Assembly: GCA_963529665.1 (NCBI GenBank)
Contig: CAUSAG010000007.1
Location: forward strand, 26,889 to 90,888
DNA from: Kingella_B sp963529665
Lineage (GTDB): Bacteria > Pseudomonadota > Gammaproteobacteria > Burkholderiales > Neisseriaceae
Direction of reading: 5' to 3'
Length of the DNA stretch: 64,000 nt
A model generated the notes under the pieces. That model was not told the DNA's origin. It saw nothing but the letters and a program-made list of their open reading frames with translations, and ran no database searches. Shown piece after piece: positions 1-8,205 of the stretch. A program made the position numbers and the translations under genes. Every line of letters starts with the position of its first letter. The first letter of the stretch is position 1.

Positions 1-1
1 C

Positions 2-433
2 ATGATGCTGTGCAACCGCTTAACCGCGTTTGGTTTGCGCCACGATTGGCACAGCCGCGATTTGCTTAAAATCGGCATCGCCCTGCAAACCTGCGCCAAC
101 ATCGCTTTGGTGGTGAGCGTATTGTGGTTTGGGCAGCCGCCGCTGGCGTTGCTGGTTCCGCTGGTGATGGTGTCGGTGGGCACGCAGGGCTTAATCGCCG
201 CCAACACGCAAGCATTGTTTATGAGCAACTTCAAGCCCGAAATCGCAGGCAGTGCCAACGCCGCGCTATCGGCAATGCAATCGTTGATTGGCTCGCTGGC
301 GGGCTTTTCGGTTGCCTTTTTGCACAACGGCACGGTGTTGATTATGGCAGGCACGATGCTCGCCGCCACCAGCATCGGCGTGGTGTTGCTGTTGCTGTTT
401 TCGCGCGAGCAGATGTGGGGCAAGGCAGACTGA
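2..433 (+). CDS. MFS efflux transporter, Bcr/CflA-like (3' part, start outside window)
   Basis: This is the C-terminal 143 residues of a major facilitator transporter, most likely of the Bcr/CflA drug-efflux group, which exports small molecules across the inner membrane by proton antiport. The gene enters from the left edge, so the true start is not visible. About four hydrophobic stretches are visible (roughly 27-45, 49-66, 80-105 and 108-133 of the visible part), as expected for the last helices of a 12-helix carrier. The loop GLIAANTQALF and the small-residue helix SANAALSAMQSLIG are typical of the group. It ends at the TGA at 431-433. Substrate cannot be told. The family call rests on helix pattern and local resemblance only. 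Confidence 0.7.
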   Translation: MMLCNRLTAFGLRHDWHSRDLLKIGIALQTCANIALVVSVLWFGQPPLALLVPLVMVSVGTQGLIAANTQALFMSNFKPEIAGSANAALSAMQSLIGSLAGFSVAFLHNGTVLIMAGTMLAATSIGVVLLLLFSREQMWGKAD

Positions 434-634
434 AACGCAGCTTTATGCTCATGCGTTTTCAGGCTGCCTTGTATATTTCAAGCCCGCCAAACGGTAAAAC
501 TCCCACCACCAAGCGTAATTTCTCGTTAAGCCAACTGGTTTTTCTGTAAGAACATCGGTATATTGCGCGATTACTTTTTCAGGCAGCCTGAAACTGGGTT
601 CGCCGCCCATCAACCCTTTAACAAGGAAACGCAC

Positions 635-1309
635 ATGAAACTGATGAAAACCACCACACTCGCCGCCCTCACCGCCGCGCTCGCATTAAGCGGCTGCGTA
701 ACCGATGCCACCACAGGGCAAAACAAAATTAGCAAAACCGCGCTTTACGGCTTGGGCGGCGCAGCCACCTGCGGCATCGTGGGCGCATTAACCCACGGCG
801 GCAAAGGCGCGCGCAACTCTGCCTTGGCTTGCGGCGCAGTGGGCGCAGGCGTGGGCGGCTACATGGATTACCAAGAGAAAAAATTGCGCGAGCAACTGCA
901 AGGCTCAGGCGTAGCCGTGGATCGCCAAGGCGACCAAATCAAATTAACCATGCCCGCCGCCGTAACCTTCGCCACCAACAGCGCTGCGCTATCTGCCCAA
1001 GCGCAAAACTCGTTGAGCCAAGCCGCGCAAACGCTGGCAACCTACACCGACACCACCATCACCATCGTGGGTCATACCGACAACACAGGCAACGACAGCA
1101 TCAACAACCCATTGTCTGCCAACCGCGCCCAATCCGTTGCCAACTATCTGAACCAACATGGCGTGGCTGCTAACCGCATGAGCGTATCAGGTCAAGGCTC
1201 GCGCCAACCTGTTGCCGATAACAGCACCGAAGCAGGTCGCGCGCAAAACCGCCGCGTAGAAATTCTGATTAACCCCGACCAAAACGCCGCACGAGCCGCA
1301 GGCGCATAA
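635..1309 (+). CDS. OmpA-family outer-membrane lipoprotein
   Basis: A 224-residue lipoprotein with a C-terminal OmpA/MotB peptidoglycan-binding domain, expected to tether the outer membrane to the cell wall. The N-terminus is a lipoprotein signal peptide ending in the lipobox LSGC (Cys about 21). A glycine-rich, gly-zipper-like stretch follows (about 45-85), then a short charged segment, then the OmpA domain (about 100-215). That domain has VTFATNSAAL, the TDNTG loop, LSANRAQSVANYL and the closing NRRVEILI, which includes the usual Asn/Arg cell-wall contacts. I chose the ATG at 635 because AAGGAAA precedes it and the signal peptide starts there; an upstream in-frame start at 563 would spoil the signal peptide. 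It is similar to YiaD-type proteins. A DUS inverted pair follows. Confidence 0.88.
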   Translation: MKLMKTTTLAALTAALALSGCVTDATTGQNKISKTALYGLGGAATCGIVGALTHGGKGARNSALACGAVGAGVGGYMDYQEKKLREQLQGSGVAVDRQGDQIKLTMPAAVTFATNSAALSAQAQNSLSQAAQTLATYTDTTITIVGHTDNTGNDSINNPLSANRAQSVANYLNQHGVAANRMSVSGQGSRQPVADNSTEAGRAQNRRVEILINPDQNAARAAGA

Positions 1310-1329
1310 CCATCGGTAAACAACGCAAC

Positions 1330-1368
1330 AGGCAGCCTGAAAACCATTTTCTCGTTTTCAGGCTGCCT
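1330..1368. terminator. inverted DUS pair, likely bidirectional terminator
   Basis: AGGCAGCCTGAAAA (1330-1343) and its reverse complement (1355-1368) are separated by 11 bases and can form a 14-bp stem just after the OmpA-family gene and before xthA. Neisseriaceae commonly place DUS pairs behind genes as terminators. Termination here is inferred from position and symmetry. Confidence 0.7.
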
Positions 1369-1394
1369 AAGTGTTATCAAAATCGGAACATCGC

Positions 1395-2162
1395 ATGAAA
1401 ATCGCCACATGGAACGTCAATTCGCTTAACGTGCGCCTGCCGCAAGTGAGCGACTGGCTCGCGCAACACCAGCCCGATATTTTGGTGCTGCAAGAGCTGA
1501 AACTGGAACAAGACAAATACCCTGCCGCCGCCTTTCGCATGATGGGCTGGCACACCGCATGGGCAGGGCAAAAAACCTATAACGGCGTTGCCATCATCAG
1601 CCGCCACGAACTGCACGACGTGCAAACAGGGCTACCGCAAATGCCCGACGACCCGCAACAGCGCGTGATCGCCGCCACCATCAACGGCATCCGCGTGATT
1701 AATGTTTACTGCGTGAACGGCGAAGCGCTAGATAGTCCCAAGTTTGCCTACAAACGCCACTGGTTTGCCGCGCTTGCCGACTATGTGCGCGACCAACTCG
1801 CCCAATACCCCAAGCTCGTGCTGCTGGGCGACTTCAACATCGCCCCCCGCGATGATGATGTGTACGATGCTAAACGTTGGCACGAGAAAATTCTTTGTTC
1901 TAGCGAAGAACGCCAATGGTTCGCCAACCTGCTCAATCTCGGGCTGCATGACGCATTGCGGCACATCCACCCCACCGGCGCGCACTACACATGGTGGGAC
2001 TACCGCGGCGCAATGTTCGCCAAAGGCTTGGGGCTGCGCATTGATCACCTGCTGATTAGCCCTGCCCTGCGCGACAGCCTGCGCAGCGTAACCGTTGACA
2101 CCGAAGCCCGCGCCCAAGAACGCCCCAGCGACCATGCACCTGTGGTTGCACAATGGGATTGA
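1395..2162 (+). CDS. xthA: exodeoxyribonuclease III (AP endonuclease)
   Basis: A 255-residue member of the exonuclease III / EEP family, which cuts DNA 5' of abasic sites and removes 3' blocking groups in base-excision repair in the cytoplasm. Visible motifs are the opening MKIATWNVNSLNVRL, the metal-binding Glu in LQELKLEQ, the GDFNIAPRDDDVYD block, the HYTWWDYR motif and the terminal SDHAPV carrying the catalytic Asp-His. The length is normal for ExoIII. The ATG at 1395 gives the canonical N-terminus. It stands alone between DUS elements. No odd features apart from a DUS-rich 3' flank. Confidence 0.95.
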   Translation: MKIATWNVNSLNVRLPQVSDWLAQHQPDILVLQELKLEQDKYPAAAFRMMGWHTAWAGQKTYNGVAIISRHELHDVQTGLPQMPDDPQQRVIAATINGIRVINVYCVNGEALDSPKFAYKRHWFAALADYVRDQLAQYPKLVLLGDFNIAPRDDDVYDAKRWHEKILCSSEERQWFANLLNLGLHDALRHIHPTGAHYTWWDYRGAMFAKGLGLRIDHLLISPALRDSLRSVTVDTEARAQERPSDHAPVVAQWD

Positions 2163-2180
2163 GCGCGCCCAATCAACAAA

Positions 2181-2250
2181 AGGCAGCCTGAAAGCGAGTT
2201 TACGAGCTTCTGCGAAACTAAAACGAATCTACGAATTTTCAGGCTGCCTT
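2181..2250 (+). repeat. extended DUS-linked repeat
   Basis: A DUS (AGGCAGCCTGAA) is followed by a degenerate tail, GCGAGTTTACGAGC then TTCTGCGAAACTAAAAC, and the unit closes with an inverted DUS at about 2237-2249. The same tail follows DUS copies at 8153, 14593 (reverse), 20373 (reverse) and 24029, so the repeated unit is longer than the 12-base uptake signal. Confidence 0.7.
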
Positions 2251-2276
2251 TTGCACGCAACAATCCTAATCGCCAC

Positions 2277-2306
2277 AAAAAAAGGACAGGCATCAAACCT
2301 GTCCTT
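2277..2306 (-). terminator. intrinsic terminator of the SPOR-domain gene
   Basis: Read on the minus strand, a 9-bp stem (AAGGACAGG / CCTGTCCTT) with a 7-base loop is followed by a run of T (the A run at 2277-2283 on the plus strand). It lies about 65 bases downstream of the minus-strand gene that ends at 2372, as expected for a rho-independent terminator. Confidence 0.8.
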
Positions 2307-2371
2307 GTAAAAAATTTCAGACTGCCCGAACTCTCACAAACAAGCAGCCTGAAACCCCATCAAAAGTAAAC

Positions 2372-2659
2372 TCAATTATTCAAAATCAAGCAATCATCAA
2401 TTTGGTTTTTGCGCAAACGCTCCACGGTCTCCTCCGCTTGCTGGCGTTCCATACGCGGCGTGCGCACATGATAGATGGGCGTGCCATCAGCCATTTTCGC
2501 TTCTTTCACCGAAGCGCTCACGCCCGCCAAAGCAGCTTTTGCCACCATTTTTTGCGCATAATCCATCTCTCTAAATGAGCCCAGTTGCACCGCAGAATCC
2601 ACCGCCCAAGCAGCATTGATGCTCGTCATCAAAACCAAAGCTAAGCATAATTTTTTCAT
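2372..2659 (-). CDS. small periplasmic SPOR-domain-like protein
   Basis: A 95-residue protein with a cleavable signal peptide (MKKLCLALVLMTSINAAWA, predicted cut after AWA) followed by a single compact domain resembling the SPOR peptidoglycan-binding fold. VQLGSFREMDYAQKMVAKAALAG matches the usual opening strand-helix (shown here as VQLGSF and AQKMVAKA), and the tail IYHVRTPRMERQQAEETVERLR matches the closing strand-helix. SPOR domains bind denuded glycan at division sites; that role here is inferred from the fold. The start at 2659 is chosen because GGAGG sits just upstream and the signal peptide begins there. It is a single gene with its own terminator. Confidence 0.65.
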   Translation of the reverse strand: MKKLCLALVLMTSINAAWAVDSAVQLGSFREMDYAQKMVAKAALAGVSASVKEAKMADGTPIYHVRTPRMERQQAEETVERLRKNQIDDCLILNN

Positions 2660-3026
2660 CGCAGCCTCCTTGTGCCACATGGCAAAAAATCAGTTTAGGA
2701 TAAAAAATCTAGTTACGAGATATTCAGCATTTACCGTGCCAATTGTTTCAAAAACTAACACAGTTTTACATTAAACCGCGAAACCACGCCCGTTAGCACA
2801 AGGCAGCCTGAAAATCGCCGTGCTTTATCGTGCAAACATCATCATGCGCATAAATACATTAAAAACAAATATTTACCAAAACACCTAAGGCAGCCTGAAA
2901 AAACCCATCACACCCATCGCCCGCAACAAACTGCCCTTTTTTGTAACCCGCATACCAAGCGCGCCAAAATTTCAGGCTGCCAAATATGCTAAAATTCGCC
3001 CCATTTTCTTAACAAATCTCCCAGCC
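2660..3026. other. intergenic region between the SPOR gene and dnaX
   Basis: No gene is visible in these 367 bases. They must hold the promoters of two divergent genes. Three DUS copies are present (near 2802, 2889 and, inverted, 2970). A TATGCTAAAATT stretch about 30 bases before dnaX could be its -10 region, but no convincing -35 was found. Confidence 0.5.
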
Positions 3027-5450
3027 ATGACCTACCAAGTTCTCGCCCGCAAATGGCGACCCAAAACCTTCGCCGACCTCGTGGGGCAACAACACGTTGT
3101 CAAAGCCCTGCAAAACGCCCTTGCCAACGGGCGTTTGCACCACGCCTACTTGCTCACAGGCACGCGCGGCGTAGGCAAAACCACCATCGCCCGCATCCTC
3201 GCCAAAAGCCTGAACTGCGAAAACGCCCAACACGGCGAACCCTGCGGGCAATGCGCCACTTGCCAAGCCATTGATGCGGGACGATTTGTGGACTTGCTGG
3301 AAATTGATGCCGCCAGCAACACGGGCATAGACAACATCCGCGAAGTGCTGGAAAACGCGCAATACGCGCCCACGGCGGGCAAATACAAGGTTTACATCAT
3401 TGACGAAGTGCACATGCTGTCTAAATCTGCGTTCAACGCCATGCTTAAAACGCTGGAAGAACCGCCCGAGCACGTCAAATTTATCCTTGCCACCACCGAC
3501 CCGCACAAAGTGCCGATTACGGTGTTAAGCCGTTGTTTACAATTTGTTTTACGCAATATGACCGCGCAGCAAGTGTCTGAGCATTTGGCGCACGTTTTGG
3601 ATGTGGAACAAATCGCCTACGAACCTGCCGCGCTCACCCTGCTGGGGCGCGCCGCGCAAGGCTCTATGCGCGATGCCCTCAGCCTGCTGGACCAAGCCAT
3701 CGCCATGGGCTCGGGCAGCGTGCAAGAAGCCGATGTGCGCAATATGATAGGCGCGGTGGACAATCGCTATCTGTTTGAACTGCTGGAAATTTTGTCGCAA
3801 AAAAACGGCGCGGCACTCATCGCCAAAGCCAGCGAAATGCACAGCCAAGCACTCGGTTTTGACAGCGTGTTAAACGAGCTTGCCCTGCTGTTGCAACGCA
3901 TCGCCCTGCTGCAAACCGTGCCCACCACCATCCCCGCCGATGACCCCGAATACGACCGTTTGCACGCCCTTGCTCGCGCGTTTAACGGTGAACAAATCCA
4001 GCTTTATTACCAATGCGCGCTGCACGGCAAGCAAGATTTGCCACTCGCGCCCGATGAATACGCAGGCTTTGTGATGACGCTGCTGCGGATGCTTGCTTTT
4101 GCGCCGTTTGCCGCCGAGAACGTGCCGACCAACGCCGCGATTGAAAATACACAAATGCACGAGCCTGCCGCGCACAATGTAGGCAGCCTGAAAACGCAAG
4201 CAACCGCTGCGCCGCAAACAATTACGCCGCAAAACATTGCACAGCCCAGCCATCCTGCAAACAATCCTGCGCCAGCCGAATCCCAGCCGCATTCAGGCAG
4301 CCTGAAAACCGAGAATTCCAACGAAGTTACCACCAGCGCAAACCCTGCGCCAACAGCAGCAACCGCAGCGCAAGCAAAAACGCCAGAGCCGCCGCCTGCC
4401 GTTAGCGAAACACCAGCAGCGGCAAAAACAGCCACGTCTGAATCTCCCTCCCCATCCAAAGAAGCATCAGGCAACCTGAAAACGGGTAAAACCGATTTTG
4501 GCAATGCGGATAATTTTGGCGATGCAAAAACCAGCGAAAGCCATTCCGCGCAAACGCCAACCGTTGAAGCGCAGCCATCGCCTGCTCTTTCTACTGAGCA
4601 TAACGCCATGGACAACAAATCTCTGGCAAACGAAGCCGCGCCTGAAACACCAGTAGTCGCGCCTGAACAAATAGGCAGCCTGCAAGCTGGGAACGCCAAT
4701 AAAGTGGAAACACCAGCCGCGCAATCTAGTGAAACAAAAGACAGTGAAACACCAGCCGCCGAAGCCAGACCACTTTCAGGCAGCCTGAAAACCGAAAGCG
4801 CCAACAAAGCCGAAACAGGTGCAACAAATTCTGCTGAAACCGAAACCCAATCCCCACAAAACATCGAACCAGCGTCCACCCCTGCGCCAAAAAAATCCCC
4901 CCGCAAAAAAAGCAGCGCCACAACAAGCGACGCCGATTCAGGCAGCCTGAAAACCGCAGACTTCAACGAAGTTAAAACAAACGAAATGAGCTTCGGCGAA
5001 GCCCAAAGCGAACACATCAGCGAATCCCAAACCGATGCCAGCCCCTTCCCCGCCTTCGCTGCCGAAAACTGGACAGCCATCGCCGAGCGCATCAGCAAGC
5101 AAGTCTCCGCCGCGCGTATGCTGTTAGACCACACCGCATGGGTGGCTTACCAAGACGGCGAGTTGCGCCTAGCCATCGTTTCCGAAAAAACCAAAAACAC
5201 AACCAAAAAAGAATATTTTGACCGCATCGCCAGCGCATTAAGCGAAGCCTACCAAATCCCCGTGCACATCCAAACCCAACCCTTTGCCGATGGCAATGAC
5301 TGGGAAACCCCCGCCATGCACCGTGCCCGCATCGCCGCCGAAAACCGCACCCAAGCCCAAGCCCTGATGGAACAAGACCCCGCCTTGCAAGCCATCCAAA
5401 AGCAATTTGGCGCAACATGGGATAGCGAAAGCATCGCATTAAACGCATAG
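3027..5450 (+). CDS. dnaX: DNA polymerase III subunits gamma/tau
   Basis: An 807-residue clamp-loader ATPase subunit of the replicative polymerase. The N-terminal AAA+ domain is complete: Walker A GTRGVGKTT at about 45-53, a zinc module with Cys at about 64, 73, 76 and 79, the IIDEVHML box, the ATTDPHKVP sensor region and SRCLQF. Domain III follows to about residue 370. A 300-residue low-complexity linker (about 375-680) joins it to the C-terminal tau domain (ENWTAIAERI onward). The linker is unusual because six DUS or near-DUS copies are translated in the same frame as GSLK or a variant (near 4180, 4294, 4468, 4672, 4778 and 4937). The stop TAG overlaps the first bases of another DUS. The usual slippage heptamer was not assessed. 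Confidence 0.96.
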   Translation: MTYQVLARKWRPKTFADLVGQQHVVKALQNALANGRLHHAYLLTGTRGVGKTTIARILAKSLNCENAQHGEPCGQCATCQAIDAGRFVDLLEIDAASNTGIDNIREVLENAQYAPTAGKYKVYIIDEVHMLSKSAFNAMLKTLEEPPEHVKFILATTDPHKVPITVLSRCLQFVLRNMTAQQVSEHLAHVLDVEQIAYEPAALTLLGRAAQGSMRDALSLLDQAIAMGSGSVQEADVRNMIGAVDNRYLFELLEILSQKNGAALIAKASEMHSQALGFDSVLNELALLLQRIALLQTVPTTIPADDPEYDRLHALARAFNGEQIQLYYQCALHGKQDLPLAPDEYAGFVMTLLRMLAFAPFAAENVPTNAAIENTQMHEPAAHNVGSLKTQATAAPQTITPQNIAQPSHPANNPAPAESQPHSGSLKTENSNEVTTSANPAPTAATAAQAKTPEPPPAVSETPAAAKTATSESPSPSKEASGNLKTGKTDFGNADNFGDAKTSESHSAQTPTVEAQPSPALSTEHNAMDNKSLANEAAPETPVVAPEQIGSLQAGNANKVETPAAQSSETKDSETPAAEARPLSGSLKTESANKAETGATNSAETETQSPQNIEPASTPAPKKSPRKKSSATTSDADSGSLKTADFNEVKTNEMSFGEAQSEHISESQTDASPFPAFAAENWTAIAERISKQVSAARMLLDHTAWVAYQDGELRLAIVSEKTKNTTKKEYFDRIASALSEAYQIPVHIQTQPFADGNDWETPAMHRARIAAENRTQAQALMEQDPALQAIQKQFGATWDSESIALNA
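4180..5010 (+). repeat. in-frame DUS array inside the dnaX linker
   Basis: Six DUS or near-DUS copies (about 4181, 4294, 4468, 4673, 4779, 4937) lie on the same strand and in the same reading frame inside dnaX, each encoding GSLK, GNLK or GSLQ. Several carry a related 3' extension (ACCGAGAATTCCAACGAAG; ACCGCAGACTTCAACGAAG), so the unit that multiplied seems longer than the DUS. The 4468 and 4673 copies have diverged by one or two bases. Confidence 0.85.
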
Positions 5451-5486
5451 GCAGCCTGAAAACGGAAAATAACTTTCAGGCTGCCT
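5449..5486. terminator. inverted DUS pair after dnaX
   Basis: AGGCAGCCTGAAA and its inverted copy are separated by about 12 bases. The first two bases of the left copy are the last two bases of the dnaX stop codon TAG. It is likely the dnaX terminator, by position and symmetry. Confidence 0.7.
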
Positions 5487-5524
5487 AACGCCAACCATAT
5501 CATCCGCAAACTCATCCAACCACC

Positions 5525-6556
5525 ATGCTCCAAACCGACAATCTCACCACCAACGCCCAACCCCGCCTGATCGCCGCGCAAAATCTATCCAGCCAAGAAG
5601 AGCAGCTAGAACGCGCCTTGCGCCCCAAAACCCTAGCTGACTACATCGGGCAACACAAAGCCAAAGAGCAGCTTGCTATCTTTATCGCCGCCGCCAAAAA
5701 GCGCAGCGAAGCACTGGACCACAGCCTACTCTTCGGACCGCCAGGCTTAGGCAAAACCACGCTTGCCAACATCATCGCCCGCGAGCTGGGCGTAAACCTG
5801 CGGCAAACATCAGGCCCCGTGCTGGAACGCGCAGGCGACCTTGCTGCCCTGCTCACCAACCTAGAACCGCATGACGTACTGTTTATTGACGAAATCCACC
5901 GCCTCAGCCCCGTAGTAGAAGAAATTTTGTATCCTGCGATGGAAGACTATCAGCTAGACATCATGATAGGTGAAGGCCCCGCCGCCCGCTCCGTCAAAAT
6001 AGACCTGCCGCCGTTCACGCTCATCGGCGCCACCACCCGCGCAGGCATGCTCACCAACCCGCTGCGCGACCGCTTCGGCATCGTTGCGCGGCTGGAATTT
6101 TACGAAACCCGCGATTTAGCCACCATCGTCGCCCGCTCCGCCCAGTTGCTGAGCATGGATTTAAACGAACAAGGCGCGTTGGAAATTGCCCGCCGCAGCC
6201 GTGGCACGCCCCGTATCGCCAACCGCCTGCTGCGCCGCGTGCGCGACTACGCCGAAGTCAAACACACAGGCAGCATCACCGCCCCCATCGCCGATGCCGC
6301 CCTATCCATGCTGGATGTGGACAAAATCGGGCTAGACATGATGGACAGAAAATTCCTAGAAGCCGTGTTACACAAATTCAGCGGCGGGCCCGTTGGGCTA
6401 GACAACATCGCCGCCGCCATCGGCGAATCCACCGACACCATCGAAGACGTAATAGAACCCTACCTTATCCAACAAGGCTTCCTGCAACGCACCCCGCGCG
6501 GGCGCATGGCAACCACCTGCGCGTTTGCCCACTTCGGCTTAACCGCGCCCGAATAA
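5525..6556 (+). CDS. ruvB: Holliday junction branch-migration ATPase RuvB
   Basis: A 343-residue AAA+ helicase motor that drives branch migration of Holliday junctions with RuvA during recombinational repair. Motifs visible: LRPKTLADYIGQ at the entry to the ATPase core, Walker A GPPGLGKTT, Walker B FIDEIHRL, the GATTRAGMLTNPLRDRFG sensor block (GATTRAG, RDRFG), and the C-terminal winged-helix ending in RTPRGRMAT. Length and order are normal. It follows dnaX by 75 bases across a DUS pair, so it may be separately transcribed. ruvA and ruvC are not in this window. Confidence 0.97.
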   Translation: MLQTDNLTTNAQPRLIAAQNLSSQEEQLERALRPKTLADYIGQHKAKEQLAIFIAAAKKRSEALDHSLLFGPPGLGKTTLANIIARELGVNLRQTSGPVLERAGDLAALLTNLEPHDVLFIDEIHRLSPVVEEILYPAMEDYQLDIMIGEGPAARSVKIDLPPFTLIGATTRAGMLTNPLRDRFGIVARLEFYETRDLATIVARSAQLLSMDLNEQGALEIARRSRGTPRIANRLLRRVRDYAEVKHTGSITAPIADAALSMLDVDKIGLDMMDRKFLEAVLHKFSGGPVGLDNIAAAIGESTDTIEDVIEPYLIQQGFLQRTPRGRMATTCAFAHFGLTAPE

Positions 6557-6611
6557 ACCCAAACCGTTTTCAGGCTGCCTTATCAGCCAAAACCCCTTGC
6601 AATACACACCA

Positions 6612-6660
6612 TGGAGCGTCGGCGGCTCGCCGACATTTTCCCAACAAACAATTTCAGGCT
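6612..6660 (+). repeat. truncated copy of the TGGAGCG inverted-repeat element
   Basis: TGGAGCGTCGGCGGCTCGCC followed by GACATTTT matches the left half of two fuller elements at 35440-35530 and 51307-51394. Here the right half is missing and a DUS follows, so this appears to be a truncated third copy. It lies between ruvB and the HAD gene. Confidence 0.7.
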
Positions 6661-6708
6661 GCATCAAGAGGCAGCCTGAAAACCCCATCCCCATTTTCAG
6701 GCTGCCCC

Positions 6709-7167
6709 ATGCTCCTATTCCTAGACTTCGACGGCGTACTCCATTCCGCCTACGCCTTTCGCCAAGAACAAATGTTCAGCCAAATCCCCATCTTTGAACG
6801 ATTTTTCAGGCAGCCTGAAAACGCCCACATCCAATTCGTCATCTCATCCACATGGCGCAGCGGGCGCGACCTTGCCGCCCTGCGCCGCCCCTTCTCGCCC
6901 GACATCGCCCAGCGCATCATCGGCAAAACCCCCGAACACGTCGCCACCAGCCCCATCGCCCCGCGCGAACAAGAAATCCTGTGCTACCTAGACGACAACC
7001 TTATCCCCAACGAACCCTGGCTCGCCCTAGACGACGCCCGCAGCTACTTCAACCACCACAGCCAACGCGTTTACTTCTGCACCGCAGGCACAGGGCTAAC
7101 CGAACGCGATCTGCCCGAACTTTCGCAACTGATTCACCGCGTGGCAAACCACTTTCAGGCAGCCTGA
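6709..7167 (+). CDS. small HAD-like hydrolase
   Basis: A 152-residue protein with the HAD phosphohydrolase motifs in order: motif I LFLDFDGVLH (nucleophile Asp and acid Asp), motif II SSTWR, and motif III CYLDDN. It resembles the compact HAD domain found alone and in RNA-repair fusion proteins, so a nucleotide or nucleic-acid 5'/3' phosphate is a possible substrate, but this is inference. A DUS is translated as FRQPEN between motifs I and II, and another DUS supplies the last residues and the stop codon (FQAA then TGA at 7165-7167). The start ATG at 6709 lies just after an inverted DUS, with no strong ribosome site. Confidence 0.7.
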   Translation: MLLFLDFDGVLHSAYAFRQEQMFSQIPIFERFFRQPENAHIQFVISSTWRSGRDLAALRRPFSPDIAQRIIGKTPEHVATSPIAPREQEILCYLDDNLIPNEPWLALDDARSYFNHHSQRVYFCTAGTGLTERDLPELSQLIHRVANHFQAA

Positions 7168-7230
7168 AACACCGTTGCGCCACGCCAAACCCCTTTACAC
7201 AACCCATAACCAACCACAAAGGAACACACC

Positions 7231-8123
7231 ATGACCACCCCATAATCCCCCTATTCAACGAACACGCGCTCAACGCCATCATCATAGAAGCCAACATCAC
7301 GCAGCCTGAAAACATCCCCGCCGCCTGCCGCGCCGCGCAACAAGACCTTGCCAACGTGCAACAACAATTACCCAGCGACCAACTCGGCATGACCATCGCC
7401 TTCGGTGCAAACTACTGGGGCAGCCTGAAACACAACGAAGCCCCCGAGTTGAAAAACTTCCCAGGCTACGGCAAAGGCGCAACCCACGCCCCCGCCACCC
7501 AACACGACCTGCTCATCCACATCCAATCGCAAAACCACGATACCAACTTCACCCTAGCCCTAGCCGCGCTCGCCGCATTTGGCAACAGCATCGCCGTGCA
7601 AAACGAAACCCACGGCTTCCGCCGCCATCAAGACCGCGGCTTAGACGGCTTTGTGGACGGCACCGAAAACCCCACAGGCGAAGAATCTATCAGCAACTTC
7701 GGGCTCAACGAACACGGCGGCAGCTACGTGCTCATCCAACGCTATCGCCACAACCTTGCCCAATGGGATGCCTACACCGTCGCCCAGCAAGAAGAAAGCA
7801 TCGGGCGCAGCAAGGAAGCCAACGAAGAATTCCCCAAAACAGAACGCCTGCCCGCATCCCACCTTGCCCGCACCAACATTAAATAAAACGGTAAAGAGCT
7901 CAAAATCATCCGCCGCAGCCTGCCCTACGGCACCGCATCAGGAGAACACGGACTCGCCTTCATCGCCTACGCCGGCAAACTGCGCAACATAGAAATCCAA
8001 CTGCAACACATGTTCGGCGACAGCGAAGACGGGCTAACCGAACTATTGCTAGAACGCATCTCCACCGCCATCAGCGGCGCGTATTACTACGCCCCCAGCG
8101 TAGAGCGACTGCAAGACTTGTAA
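7231..8123 (+). pseudogene. DyP-type heme peroxidase (YfeX-like), two inactivating lesions
   Basis: The body is a recognisable dye-decolorising peroxidase: FGANYWGSL early, the family signature GFVDGTENP, QRYRHNLAQWDAY, and a C-terminal part with IIRRSLPYGTASGEHG and FIAYAGKLRNIE. Two lesions break it. After ATG ACC ACC (7231) a run of four C is one base short, so the start codon is out of frame with the body. A TAA at 7884-7886 interrupts the gene where a Glu codon (GAA) would fit, and the same frame then continues intact to the TAA at 8121-8123. If intact it would be about 297 residues. GGA before the ATG is a reasonable ribosome site. Assembly errors could explain both lesions. Confidence 0.8.
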
Positions 8124-8152
8124 AACCATTTTCAGGCTGCCTTATCCCATTT

Positions 8153-8188
8153 AGGCAGCCTGAAAACGAGTTTCTGCGCAGCTAAAAC
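8153..8188 (+). repeat. extended DUS-linked repeat
   Basis: AGGCAGCCTGAA followed by AACGAGTTTCTGCGCAGC and TAAAAC. It is the right half of an inverted DUS pair that begins near 8129, and it lies just upstream of rimI. It belongs to the same family as the elements at 2181, 14593 and 20373. Confidence 0.7.
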
Positions 8189-8205
8189 ATACAATCACAA
8201 CCACC

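Noticed and set aside
449..634. 61-codon minus-strand frame before the OmpA-family gene
   Set aside because: Much of it is DUS translated in an alternative frame (FRLPEK, RQPENA). No ribosome site and no family resemblance.
563..634. Longer N-terminus for the OmpA-family lipoprotein
   Set aside because: It would bury the lipoprotein signal peptide and begins inside a DUS-containing leader.
4007..5134. 375-codon minus-strand open frame opposite dnaX
   Set aside because: It is a shadow of the GC-rich linker; repeated FRLPE stretches are reverse-translated DUS. No ribosome site.
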